Assembly: GCA_016929905.1 (NCBI GenBank) | Contig: JAFGHX010000374.1 | Span: forward strand, 60,778-124,777 | DNA: 64,000 nt | Source of the DNA: Kiritimatiellia bacterium | GTDB lineage: Bacteria; Verrucomicrobiota; Kiritimatiellia; JAFGHX01 | Direction of reading: 5' to 3' | Made by a program: the position numbers and the translations under genes | Shown: one piece after another, positions 33,710 to 40,981 of the stretch | Layout: each line of letters opens with the position of its first letter | How positions within the stretch are numbered: position 1 is the first letter of the stretch | Notes under the pieces: generated by a model | What the model saw: only the letters and a program-made list of their open reading frames with translations | Told to the model about the DNA's origin: nothing | The model's database searches: none

Positions 33710-34426
33710 CTATCCTTGTGTCTTTCCGGTGTCAATCCGTGAGTCGGTTTTGAAGTTGAGCACGCATCCTCGCGTGAGGCTCTTGTCATGGCTGAGCCGG
33801 CCGCAGGTCGTCCCCAGGAACCGGAGCCCCGCCGCCTCGATTTCCGCCAGCAGGGCATTCGGCGTCAGGTCCCGGAAGTGGTTGGCGGGACTGTCGCCCT
33901 CCAGGTGCTTGGGATATACGGAGAAGCATCCGTTGGTCTTGAGAAGGCGGACGATTTCGGCATAGAGCCGGGCCCGGTCCGGTTCCGGCAGGATATGGAG
34001 AACGTCGTAGCACAGGACGGCGTCGACCGAGCCCGCATCCAGATCGAGCCGGGTATCGCCCGATGTGTGCATGCACACGATATTCGGCAATCCCGACCGC
34101 CGGGCTTTGCGGGTCAGATGCCGAAGCGCCTCCGCGTCTTTGTCCACGGCATAGACGCGTCCGTCGCGGCCGACGGCCCGGGCGGCGGGCAGGGCATAGT
34201 GCCCGACTCGCGCGCCGAAGTCGACCACGGTCATGCCTTCGCGCAGGCCGACCCGCTGAAGGAAGCGGACGCCTTCGCCGCTTTCCCATCTTTTCATTTC
34301 CTGCAACAGGTGGCTCCTCAGCCGCCGGCACAGGCGCGGCAGCAGCTTGAATCCTCGACCCCTGTTCCTGGTCTCGGCCCGGCCGTGTTCGCTCAGAGGC
34401 CGGAATATGGCATGGAGGGGCGCCAT
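33710..34426 (-). CDS. class I SAM-dependent methyltransferase (second of pair)
   Basis: This 238-residue protein has motif I MTVVDFGARVGHYALPAA, the acidic DKDAEAL loop, VDAVLCYDVLHILPEP and a C-terminal GRLSHDKSL strand, in the UbiE-like pattern. Its start lies eight bases after the preceding methyltransferase stop. The substrate is unknown. Such small methyltransferases often accompany metal or ORP-like gene clusters. Confidence 0.8.
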   Translation of the reverse strand: MAPLHAIFRPLSEHGRAETRNRGRGFKLLPRLCRRLRSHLLQEMKRWESGEGVRFLQRVGLREGMTVVDFGARVGHYALPAARAVGRDGRVYAVDKDAEALRHLTRKARRSGLPNIVCMHTSGDTRLDLDAGSVDAVLCYDVLHILPEPDRARLYAEIVRLLKTNGCFSVYPKHLEGDSPANHFRDLTPNALLAEIEAAGLRFLGTTCGRLSHDKSLTRGCVLNFKTDSRIDTGKTQG

Positions 34427-34433
34427 GATGCCT

Positions 34434-35141
34434 CTATGCCAGGCCGACGGACTTCTTGAACCGCATGCCGACGAACCCGGCGTTGGGGATGATCTTCTCC
34501 CGTGGGCGTGCGTACCGGGCTGGATCCGTCTCGGGCCCTTTGAAGAGGCAGCTTCTGGACCACTCCAGGTAGAAACCGTGCTTCTCGACCATGCGGATGA
34601 GCTCTCGCGAGGTGTAGAATGTGGTGAGCGAGTAGAACGGATGGCCATGTTCGCCTTTGCACGCATAAGCCTGCCCCCAGGGACTATCCTTCGGCACGAT
34701 CCCGACCACGAGAAAGGCGCCGGGCTTGAGCACGCGTCGGCATTCCCGGAGCGCTTCGGCCGGGTCTGCCAGAAAGCAGATGGTGACGACGAGAAGCACG
34801 ACGCCGAACCGCCTGTTGTCGTAGGGCAGGTGTTCGGCCTCGCCGACGCTGACCCGAATGCCGCGCTGGCAGGCATACCGCAGCACGGCCGGGCTTGGGT
34901 CTACGCCTTCATCCACATTCAGAGCCGCGCCGAAGCGGCCGGTGCCCACGCCCACTTCCAGCCACGGGCGCGGCGTATCCACGAGCAGGTCGCGGATGCA
35001 GTCTGTTTCGACCCGGAAGATGCGGCGCCCTCTCTCGGTGTCGAACCAGGCGTCGTAGCGCCCGGCCAGTTTCTCAAACGGCGTCCAGCCGGGGGCGTGG
35101 GTTTTGCTGCGTTGGGGCGTGTTGTCACGCACGTGCGGCAT
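34434..35141 (-). CDS. class I SAM-dependent methyltransferase (first of pair)
   Basis: This 235-residue protein has WLEVGVGTGRFGAAL, VDPSPAVLRYA, VSVGEAEHLPY and GVVLLVVTICFLADP, a clear Methyltransf_11-type domain. It follows the NifX-ferredoxin gene by 12 bases and precedes the second methyltransferase by 7, in one operon. The substrate cannot be predicted. Confidence 0.82.
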   Translation of the reverse strand: MPHVRDNTPQRSKTHAPGWTPFEKLAGRYDAWFDTERGRRIFRVETDCIRDLLVDTPRPWLEVGVGTGRFGAALNVDEGVDPSPAVLRYACQRGIRVSVGEAEHLPYDNRRFGVVLLVVTICFLADPAEALRECRRVLKPGAFLVVGIVPKDSPWGQAYACKGEHGHPFYSLTTFYTSRELIRMVEKHGFYLEWSRSCLFKGPETDPARYARPREKIIPNAGFVGMRFKKSVGLA

Positions 35142-35153
35142 TCGGTGTAGGTC

Positions 35154-36047
35154 TCACGCCTTTTTCAGCACGAGGGCGTCCTGCGGGCACTCGGCGACGC
35201 ATTGGCCGCAGCCCGTGCATTTGCGGCTATCGATCTGTGCGGTGGTCTCGACGGCAATGGCCGATTCGGGGCAGACGTTCGCGCAGAGGGCGCAGGCCGT
35301 ACATTTCTCGGGGTCGACCGCGGCCACCAGCCGGCGTTGGCCGGCGCCGCTCTCAACCTGGCCGATGCGTTGCTGGATTGCCTGAAGCTGCGCCTCCAGG
35401 TTCTGCGCCTCGGCCTTGAGCGCGTCGAGCTCCGAACCGCCGCCGGCGGCCGGCGGGAAGGGGTTGCCCGATGAAGCGGCCGGGCCCATGCCCATGCCGC
35501 GGCCCATGCCGCGGCCGCCACCTCCGCCCATGCCGCGGCCCATCCCCATGCCGCGGCCCATCCCTCTGCCCATGCCGCGGCCGCCACCGCCGCCCATACC
35601 GCGTCCCATGCCCATCGCCGTGCCAGGCCCCATCGGCGGGGGTGCCGGTTGCGAGAAATCCGCCGGCTCGGTCGGGTTGCCGGCTCCCGTTCCGAAATGG
35701 CTGGCGACATTCGGGCCCTGTGCAGAGGCGAGCGTGCCTGACTTGAACTGCTCGACAACGTCTCGAATCCGGCCACTCACACCGATCATGACCTGGATTT
35801 CAGCCGCATGGAGTGTCTGGTAGGCATTGGGCCCGCAGTTACCCGTGAGCACGACTTTCACGTCGCGTTCGGCCATCAGCTGCGCGGATTGAATACCGGC
35901 GCCTCCGCCCAGCGCGACATTGGGGTTCTCGACGGCTTCGGCGTTCAGGGTGTCGGTATCGACAATCAGAAAGCAGGCGCAGCGTCCGAACCGGGGGTCC
36001 ACCTGGTCGTCGAGCGTTGTGCCTTTGGCGGTTATGGCGATTTTCAT
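35154..36047 (-). CDS. NifX-like domain, Gly/Met/Arg linker, coiled coil and 2[4Fe-4S] ferredoxin fusion
   Basis: Residues 1-120 are a NifX/NifB-type cluster-binding domain (MKIAITAKG, DPRFGRCACF, VVLTGNCGPNAY). Residues about 140-195 are a low-complexity GMGRGM linker like that of DUF5320 proteins. A coiled coil (ELDALKAEAQNLEAQLQAIQQRI) follows, and the last 55 residues hold two [4Fe-4S] motifs (CTACALCANVCP, CTGCGQCVAECP). AAGGAG precedes the start. It follows the double-MinD ATPase gene, as in Orange-Protein (ORP) clusters of anaerobes. The fusion suggests electrons and a metal cluster are handled in one polypeptide. Confidence 0.85.
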   Translation of the reverse strand: MKIAITAKGTTLDDQVDPRFGRCACFLIVDTDTLNAEAVENPNVALGGGAGIQSAQLMAERDVKVVLTGNCGPNAYQTLHAAEIQVMIGVSGRIRDVVEQFKSGTLASAQGPNVASHFGTGAGNPTEPADFSQPAPPPMGPGTAMGMGRGMGGGGGRGMGRGMGRGMGMGRGMGGGGGRGMGRGMGMGPAASSGNPFPPAAGGGSELDALKAEAQNLEAQLQAIQQRIGQVESGAGQRRLVAAVDPEKCTACALCANVCPESAIAVETTAQIDSRKCTGCGQCVAECPQDALVLKKA

Positions 36048-36086
36048 TGGTCTCCTTCGTTTGTTGAGGTTGTGCCCGCGCGACGC

Positions 36087-37934
36087 TCACGAACGCAGTT
36101 TGGCGAGCGCTTCCTGCAGATTCGTCCACATGGCCCGGATGGCGTCCCGCGCCGGGGATTCGCCGTAGGCGATCACCGTCTTTCCCGCCATGAGGGCATC
36201 GTTCACGGCCCGATCGAACGGAATGCGGCCGATCACCCGGGAGCGGTGTTGCCCGGCGATCGCTTCGATACGCTGCGCCTGGGTGCTGTTCAAGTCGGCC
36301 TTGTTGATGACGACCAGCGCCGGCACGCCGAAATGCGCGGCGAGCTGCATGACTCGCTCCATGTCGTGCACGCCGGAAACCGTAGGTTCGGTGACGATGA
36401 GCACCAGATCGGTTCCGGAGACCGACGCGATGACGGGGCAGCCCGTTCCGGGCGGCCCGTCGCCGAGGATCAGTTCCTGTTTCAGCTCTTCGGCAAGCTG
36501 GCCGGCGCGGTTTCGCACCTGGGTCACCAGCCGCCCGGAGTTCTCCTCGGCGATGCCGAGGCGGGCATGGACCATGGGGCCGCAGTCGGTTCCGGAGACG
36601 AACCAGCAGCCCGTCACGTTCTTTTCGCTGCGTATCGCGCCGGCCGGGCAGACCAACGGGCACAGCCCGCACCCCTCGCACATCAGCGGATTGATACGGT
36701 ACGTTTTGCCGACCGCGTCGTTGGCGGGTCCGTCGAAGCCGATCGCATGGAAGTGGCAGGCTTCGGCGCACCGGCCGCAACCGACGCACATCGCCGCGTC
36801 GACTTCGGCCTTGGTGCCGCCCACGAAGTCGTGCCCTTCGCGCACGGTCGGGGCCAGGAGCAGATGCAGATCGGCGGCATCGACGTCGTTGTCGGCAAGG
36901 ATTTTGTTCCTGGCCAGATGCGCCAGCGCCGCCGCGACCGTCGTTTTCCCCGTGCCGCCCTTGCCGCTGATGATGGTGATCTCCTTGTGGTCTTGCGCTG
37001 ACCCGTGCGCGAAAGGCCGCGGTTCGCCTTGCGCCGGCTTCAGAAGTTCTTCGGCCGGCTGCGGCGGTTGTGCGGTGGCGAGCCCGTCGTAGATAGCCAG
37101 CAGGTTCGCGCGGAGTTCCGGGAAGCCTTGGACGAGGATGCCGCCTTCGGAGTAGACCTCCGCATACTCCCGCTTGAACGGAATTCGGCCCGCGATCGGC
37201 AACCCCACGTGCCGGGCGTAATCGGCGATGAGGGTGTCCGTCCCGTCGGATCGATTGACGATGATTCCCGTCGGCACCCCGAGTTTGAGGGTAAGCCCGA
37301 CGGCCAGCTTCAGGTCGTTCAGGCCGAACGGGGTCGGTTCCGTAACCAGCAGGGCGGCGTCGGCGCCCCGGACGGCCTCCACGACCGGGCACGCCGTTCC
37401 CGGCGAAGCGTCTATGATGTTGATGGCGGCCGGGTCCAGGTATTCCTTGACGGCGCGCACCACGTTCGGCGCGAGCGCCTCGCCGATGTTCAGCAGCCCG
37501 TGCGCGAAGAAGAAGGGCGCGCTGCCCGGCGCGGATGCCCGCGCGTTCGGGTCCGTCGCCTGTACCTTGCCGATCACGGCGTCTTCTTCCCGCAGGGCGC
37601 CTTCGGGGCACACGTAGGAACAGACGCCGCAGGAATGGCACAACTCGTTGAAAATCAGGACATGGCCTTTGACAACGGCGATGGCGTTGTAGTTGCAGGC
37701 TTCGGCGCACTTGCCGCAACCGGTACACGTGCGTTTGTCCCACACGGGTTTGGGTACGGCGACCGAGTGCTCACGGGTGAACGCCGGCCGTACGAAGAGA
37801 TGATCGTTCGGCTCCTCCACGTCGCAGTCCAGCAGCCTAACGGGGTCTCCGCGTTCGGCGAGCGCGTAGGCGAGGTTCACCGCAAACGTCGTCTTGCCTG
37901 TCCCGCCCTTTCCACTGGCGATGGCGATAACCAT
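36087..37934 (-). CDS. fused double MinD/Mrp-type ATPase with two ferredoxin inserts (ORP-type)
   Basis: In this 615-residue protein two copies of the COG1149 module are fused. Each has a deviant P-loop (ASGKGGTGKTT at about 6-16; SGKGGTGKTT near 322-331), an inserted 2[4Fe-4S] ferredoxin (CTGCGKCAEACN/CHSCGVCSYVCP; CVGCGRCAEACH/CEGCGLCPLVCP) and a SPGTACPV/PPGTGCPV switch motif. In Desulfovibrio ORP systems these are separate neighbouring genes. ATP-driven Fe-S or Mo cluster transfer is the likely role. AAGGAC precedes the start, and the upstream zinc-ribbon gene ends 27 bases away. Confidence 0.9.
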   Translation of the reverse strand: MVIAIASGKGGTGKTTFAVNLAYALAERGDPVRLLDCDVEEPNDHLFVRPAFTREHSVAVPKPVWDKRTCTGCGKCAEACNYNAIAVVKGHVLIFNELCHSCGVCSYVCPEGALREEDAVIGKVQATDPNARASAPGSAPFFFAHGLLNIGEALAPNVVRAVKEYLDPAAINIIDASPGTACPVVEAVRGADAALLVTEPTPFGLNDLKLAVGLTLKLGVPTGIIVNRSDGTDTLIADYARHVGLPIAGRIPFKREYAEVYSEGGILVQGFPELRANLLAIYDGLATAQPPQPAEELLKPAQGEPRPFAHGSAQDHKEITIISGKGGTGKTTVAAALAHLARNKILADNDVDAADLHLLLAPTVREGHDFVGGTKAEVDAAMCVGCGRCAEACHFHAIGFDGPANDAVGKTYRINPLMCEGCGLCPLVCPAGAIRSEKNVTGCWFVSGTDCGPMVHARLGIAEENSGRLVTQVRNRAGQLAEELKQELILGDGPPGTGCPVIASVSGTDLVLIVTEPTVSGVHDMERVMQLAAHFGVPALVVINKADLNSTQAQRIEAIAGQHRSRVIGRIPFDRAVNDALMAGKTVIAYGESPARDAIRAMWTNLQEALAKLRS

Positions 37935-37961
37935 GACGGTCCTTGTCTGTTTTCTCGCTTG

Positions 37962-38243
37962 TCAGGATTGCGAGTTTCTCGGGCTTCGGTCGCAGGGCGT
38001 ATCACGCCCGCAGCAGGGGCGAGCCCTGTCGCAGCCGGCCCCCAGCCCCGCGCCGCGTGCCGTGGCGGAGCGGCCATTGTCCGAGGAGCCTGACCCTTTG
38101 AAAATGATGCCGGCGCCGGTTCCGATCAGACGGCGAACGGCCTGCCCGCATTCCGGGCAGGTCTTGAGCGGCGCCTCCGACATGTTCTGGAACTGCTCGA
38201 AACGGTGGCCGCAGTTTTCGCATTCATACTCGTACGTCGGCAT
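37962..38243 (-). CDS. FmdB-family zinc ribbon protein (short)
   Basis: This 93-residue protein starts MPTYEYECENCGHRFEQ with a second CPECG, the FmdB-type regulatory zinc ribbon. The rest is a Gly/Ala/Arg and Cys-containing tail. GGAGG is nine bases upstream. It leads the double-MinD operon. The role is not known; FmdB proteins were first linked to formamidase regulation. Confidence 0.82.
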   Translation of the reverse strand: MPTYEYECENCGHRFEQFQNMSEAPLKTCPECGQAVRRLIGTGAGIIFKGSGSSDNGRSATARGAGLGAGCDRARPCCGRDTPCDRSPRNSQS

Positions 38244-38337
38244 GATCCGTATCCTCCGTCCGTGCGCCCGTGCGGCATTCGGCGTCTGTCTCCGCCCGGC
38301 GTTTCGGACCGGCGCCCGAAACACGGTGGGCAGTCTG

Positions 38338-38381
38338 AAAAAAACGGGATCCGCGGCCGGACCCGCGCGGTCCGGTCGCGG
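38338..38381 (-). terminator. intrinsic terminator after the DUF5320 gene
   Basis: On the minus strand a strong stem (CCGCG-A-CCGGACC paired with GGTCCGG-C-CGCGG) is followed after six bases by T7. It ends the sigma-54-driven DUF5320 transcript upstream of the FmdB/MinD operon. Confidence 0.75.
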
Positions 38382-38405
38382 TCTTCCCTCATTCCGCTGC
38401 AGGGC

Positions 38406-38990
38406 TCACTTCTTGGGTTCGGATTCGAGCTCTGCGACACGTTTGCGGATGTCTTCGAGCGCACCTTCCAGGTATTCCGCCTGGCCCTTGAGCGCATCCA
38501 ACTCCTGCTCCCGGCTCGGGGCGGGCGGCGCATAGGGCGCAGGCGGCATGGGATAGCCGTAGGGCGTGCCGCCCCAGGCGGGGGAGCCCATACCGGCTCT
38601 CGCCCAGCCCGGCAGCCCGGTCGCGTAGAACCAGTTCCGACGGCCCCGGCCGCCACCGCGGAAACCACGGCCCCAGCCGAGCCCGCGGCCCCAGCCCATG
38701 CCGCGTCCCGCGATCGGATTCATGTATCCCGGAACCGGATAGCCCGCGCAGTAGCCGGCCGCCCGTCCCGTCATGGGCCCCATTCCCGCGGGGCCTGTTC
38801 CATCTCCTGCTGGCATCTGAATCACCTCCTTGCCTGCTCGCATCTTAAGTTGCACGGCCGCGCCGTGCATCCCGGCGAATCCGTCGGCCTCTGACGGCTT
38901 CTCGGCATCACTCTTCAGCACGCAGAAGCCCAAGCCGCGCCCCGTCATGGGGCCTTGTCCTCTCGGACCTGTTCCGTCTCCTGCCGGCAT
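38406..38990 (-). CDS. DUF5320 tandem protein with internal start (paralogues 3 and 4)
   Basis: A single open frame of 194 residues begins at 38990 (GAGGAG nine bases upstream) with MPAGDGTGPRGQGPMTGRGLGFC. It continues without a stop into a second complete DUF5320 start at 38816, which has its own perfect AAGGAGGTGA. The second part (136 residues) has MPAGDGTGPAGMGPMTGR, a Gly/Arg/Trp-rich middle and a coiled coil (EQELDALKGQAEYLEGALEDI). Two proteins, a long fusion and a short form, may be made from one gene. It lies behind the sigma-54 promoter at 39047-39062. Confidence 0.75.
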   Translation of the reverse strand: MPAGDGTGPRGQGPMTGRGLGFCVLKSDAEKPSEADGFAGMHGAAVQLKMRAGKEVIQMPAGDGTGPAGMGPMTGRAAGYCAGYPVPGYMNPIAGRGMGWGRGLGWGRGFRGGGRGRRNWFYATGLPGWARAGMGSPAWGGTPYGYPMPPAPYAPPAPSREQELDALKGQAEYLEGALEDIRKRVAELESEPKK

Positions 38991-39046
38991 CGAGTCATGC
39001 TCCTCGCCATTCCAACAGCCATCGGTTCGCCTGCAGCCAACTTCAG

Positions 39047-39062
39047 AGCAGGAATCGTGCCA
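39047..39062 (-). promoter_or_regulatory. sigma-54 promoter of the tandem DUF5320 gene
   Basis: The minus strand reads TGGCACGATTCCTGCT, one mismatch from consensus. Start site is near 39036, 46 bases before the coding start. Confidence 0.72.
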
Positions 39063-39119
39063 ACTGTTCGCGGAATCCACGGAGATACGCCGTGGAAGCG
39101 GGACGGCGGGCTAAGGGCC

Positions 39120-39159
39120 CGCGCAGAAATAACTTCAAATGCGAACGTATTTCTGCGCG
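39120..39159. repeat. 12-bp perfect inverted repeat
   Basis: CGCGCAGAAATA and TATTTCTGCGCG are separated by 16 bases. It lies between the thioredoxin-like stop and the sigma-54 promoter and could end the upstream transcript or bind the sigma-54 activator. Confidence 0.6.
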
Positions 39160-39294
39160 AACCCCAAGAGGCATCAAACGCCGCGGGCCGGACAGTCGCG
39201 CAAACGCTACTCCCATCCGGCGGCCGGCGACGCGGATACGCAACCCCGGGGGATACGACACGACAGTCCGGGAAGCTCCAGCCCGGCGTTTCGG

Positions 39295-39645
39295 TCACGC
39301 GGGCTTGCCGAACTCCCGATCGAGTATGTTCGCGACTTGGGCCTTGTCCTGGATGCTGGTTGTGGCGGCGACGGCCTTGCCTTTCTTGAAGTAGACCGTG
39401 AACGGAAGCCCCGTGAAGGAGGCGCATTGCGGCAGGCTCCGGATAGCCCTTGCCGCGGGAATGTCGAAGTCCATGTCCCGAAACGTGACATGCGTGTACG
39501 TGGTCTCCAGTTGCTCCATGACACGGTACACGGGGATGCACATCGGCCCCATCCTCCCGCAACACACCATGACGTGTTCGTTGTTCGCCAGCACGTCCTG
39601 CAGGTCCCGCTCCGTTTCGAGGTGATTCAGATTCGTATTCAGCAT
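39295..39645 (-). CDS. thioredoxin-like protein
   Basis: This 116-residue thioredoxin-fold protein has an atypical active site, VMVCCGRMGPMCIPVY, and the cis-proline region CASFTGLPFTVYF. The C-x-R-x-G-P-x-C arrangement differs from CGPC and suggests a special redox partner. AGGAG precedes the start. It is last in the ArsR-thioredoxin gene set. Confidence 0.8.
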   Translation of the reverse strand: MLNTNLNHLETERDLQDVLANNEHVMVCCGRMGPMCIPVYRVMEQLETTYTHVTFRDMDFDIPAARAIRSLPQCASFTGLPFTVYFKKGKAVAATTSIQDKAQVANILDREFGKPA

Positions 39646-39726
39646 CGTTCTCTTCTCCTGAAAGCCGCGACTTCTCACAGGCCGTAAGCCAGCCCCGGCT
39701 GGAACCGTCCTTGCGGGCCGATTTGT

Positions 39727-40263
39727 TCATTCATGACGCGCGGTTCCTGCGTCTGCCTTCTGCAGGCTTTCGTCCAGGACCGCCGCGTACTCGTTTTCCG
39801 AGCGCAGCCCTATCATGCGTTTGACCTCTTTGCCGTCGACAAAGAGAATAACGGTCGGGATCGCCCTGATCCCATAGCGCTCGGACAGCACCTGCGTTTC
39901 GGGGTGGTCCAGAGAGACCTTGCAGACCACCGCGCGCCCCTTGTATTGCCCGGCCAGCTTCTCGATCGTCGGGGCGAGCATTCGGCAAGGCGGGCACCGC
40001 AGAGAGAAGAAATCGGCAAGGCATGGGAGACGGGCTTTCAGCACGTGGGCCTCAAAATCCTCCGCGTTGTTCACGGCGATCGGGCCGGTCTTCTCCGATT
40101 GCCGGTCCGCTTCGGCGCCGGCTACAGCGTTCTCGGCCGGCGGCTTCGCCACCTTTTCCTGGGCTTCATCCTTCTTGGCGCATCCGAGCATTGCGGTCAG
40201 GAGCAGCCCTGCGAACAGCGGAACGTACGCGTCGTAGACAGCGACGGGCAGACACCGCCTCAT
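39727..40263 (-). CDS. lipoprotein thioredoxin
   Basis: This 178-residue protein has a lipoprotein signal ending LLLTAMLGC, then a linker and a thioredoxin domain (LADFFSLRCPPCRMLAPTIEKLAGQY) with active site CPPC and cis-Pro AIPTVILFVDG. It should be anchored to a membrane facing the periplasm and reduce or isomerise disulfides there. Of two adjacent ATG codons the second has the better spacing to AGGAGG. A long dyad lies upstream at 40309-40342. Confidence 0.85.
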   Translation of the reverse strand: MRRCLPVAVYDAYVPLFAGLLLTAMLGCAKKDEAQEKVAKPPAENAVAGAEADRQSEKTGPIAVNNAEDFEAHVLKARLPCLADFFSLRCPPCRMLAPTIEKLAGQYKGRAVVCKVSLDHPETQVLSERYGIRAIPTVILFVDGKEVKRMIGLRSENEYAAVLDESLQKADAGTARHE

Positions 40264-40308
40264 CATCTCCCTCCTTCCTGCCATTGGGCGACCGGGGTTC
40301 CCAGATCC

Positions 40309-40342
40309 AACAGATCGTCGCATCTGAATATGACGATATGTT
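40309..40342. promoter_or_regulatory. 34-bp imperfect palindrome, candidate ArsR operator
   Basis: Arms of 15 bases match at 12 positions around a 4-base centre. It lies between the ArsR stop and the lipoprotein-thioredoxin start, suited to control of the thioredoxin genes. Confidence 0.5.
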
Positions 40343-40351
40343 GGGAGGAAA

Positions 40352-40624
40352 TCAAGGATCTATTTTTTCCCGCAGGATGTCCAGAATGCGGCGGATGCGT
40401 TCATCGACGACGCGATAGCAGCGCTTCTTGCCCTCTTGTCTCGCCTGCAAGATGTGTCGGTCCTTCAGTATTCTCAAATGCTGAGAGAGGGTTGACTGGG
40501 GTATTCTGAGGGCTTGCTGAATGGCGGAGACGTTGCACTCGTCTTTGAGCAGGCCGGTCAGAATTCGCAGTCGGACAGGATGGCCCAGCGCCTGGAACAG
40601 GTTGCTCCAATGTTCTTCTTCCAT
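40352..40624 (-). CDS. ArsR-family transcriptional regulator
   Basis: This 90-residue winged-helix protein has LFQALGHPVRLRILTGLL, the helix-turn-helix NVSAIQQALRIPQSTLSQHLRIL and the wing ILQARQEGKKRCYRV. It has a single cysteine in the sensing regions (ECNVS) and one in KKRCYRV, so it may sense redox or metal. AAAGG is six bases before the start. It is divergent from the sigma-54 activator and upstream of two thioredoxin genes. Confidence 0.88.
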   Translation of the reverse strand: MEEEHWSNLFQALGHPVRLRILTGLLKDECNVSAIQQALRIPQSTLSQHLRILKDRHILQARQEGKKRCYRVVDERIRRILDILREKIDP

Positions 40625-40981
40625 GTGTTGCCTTTGTTTCGCGTGTCGGGACAGAGTCATGCTGCCAGAAGCAAGGGGTTCTTGTCCACGAATATCCTGC
40701 TTGTGCATGCGGGCCACAGAGCGCGTTTTTCTCCGTCCGATCGCCCGGCGCTTGAGAGCTTGCCGTGCAAAATGCCGCAATGCTGGTCGGAACGCCTGCA
40801 ATATGCCAGTGGAGAGGTGGTGTGGCGGGCATTGGGGCAAGGGGCGGGGCGGGGGAACTCAGAGGGGGCTTCCGCGTGATTTCGATGCAGGGCATGGATA
40901 TGACGGTGGCGGTCAGTGATGGCCCTTGGCGGGTGTGCCGTGCGAACGGATTTGGCACGGTATGTGCTAGTTTGGCAGGGG
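40625..40981. other. divergent intergenic region between ArsR and sigma-54 activator
   Basis: No gene is seen. It holds a sigma-54 promoter at 40953-40968 immediately before the activator start. I find no clear sigma-70 promoter for the ArsR gene. Confidence 0.5.
40953..40968 (+). promoter_or_regulatory. sigma-54 promoter-like site at the activator gene start
   Basis: TGGCACGGTATGTGCT has one mismatch from the sigma-54 consensus. The predicted start site (about 40979) is only three bases before the ATG, so the transcript would be nearly leaderless. Autoregulation by the encoded activator is likely. Confidence 0.6.

Noticed and set aside
35500..35620. Repeated CCCATGCCGCGGCC units that look like a short CRISPR or minisatellite
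   Set aside because: They encode the in-frame GMGRGM linker of the NifX-ferredoxin protein; there are no spacers.
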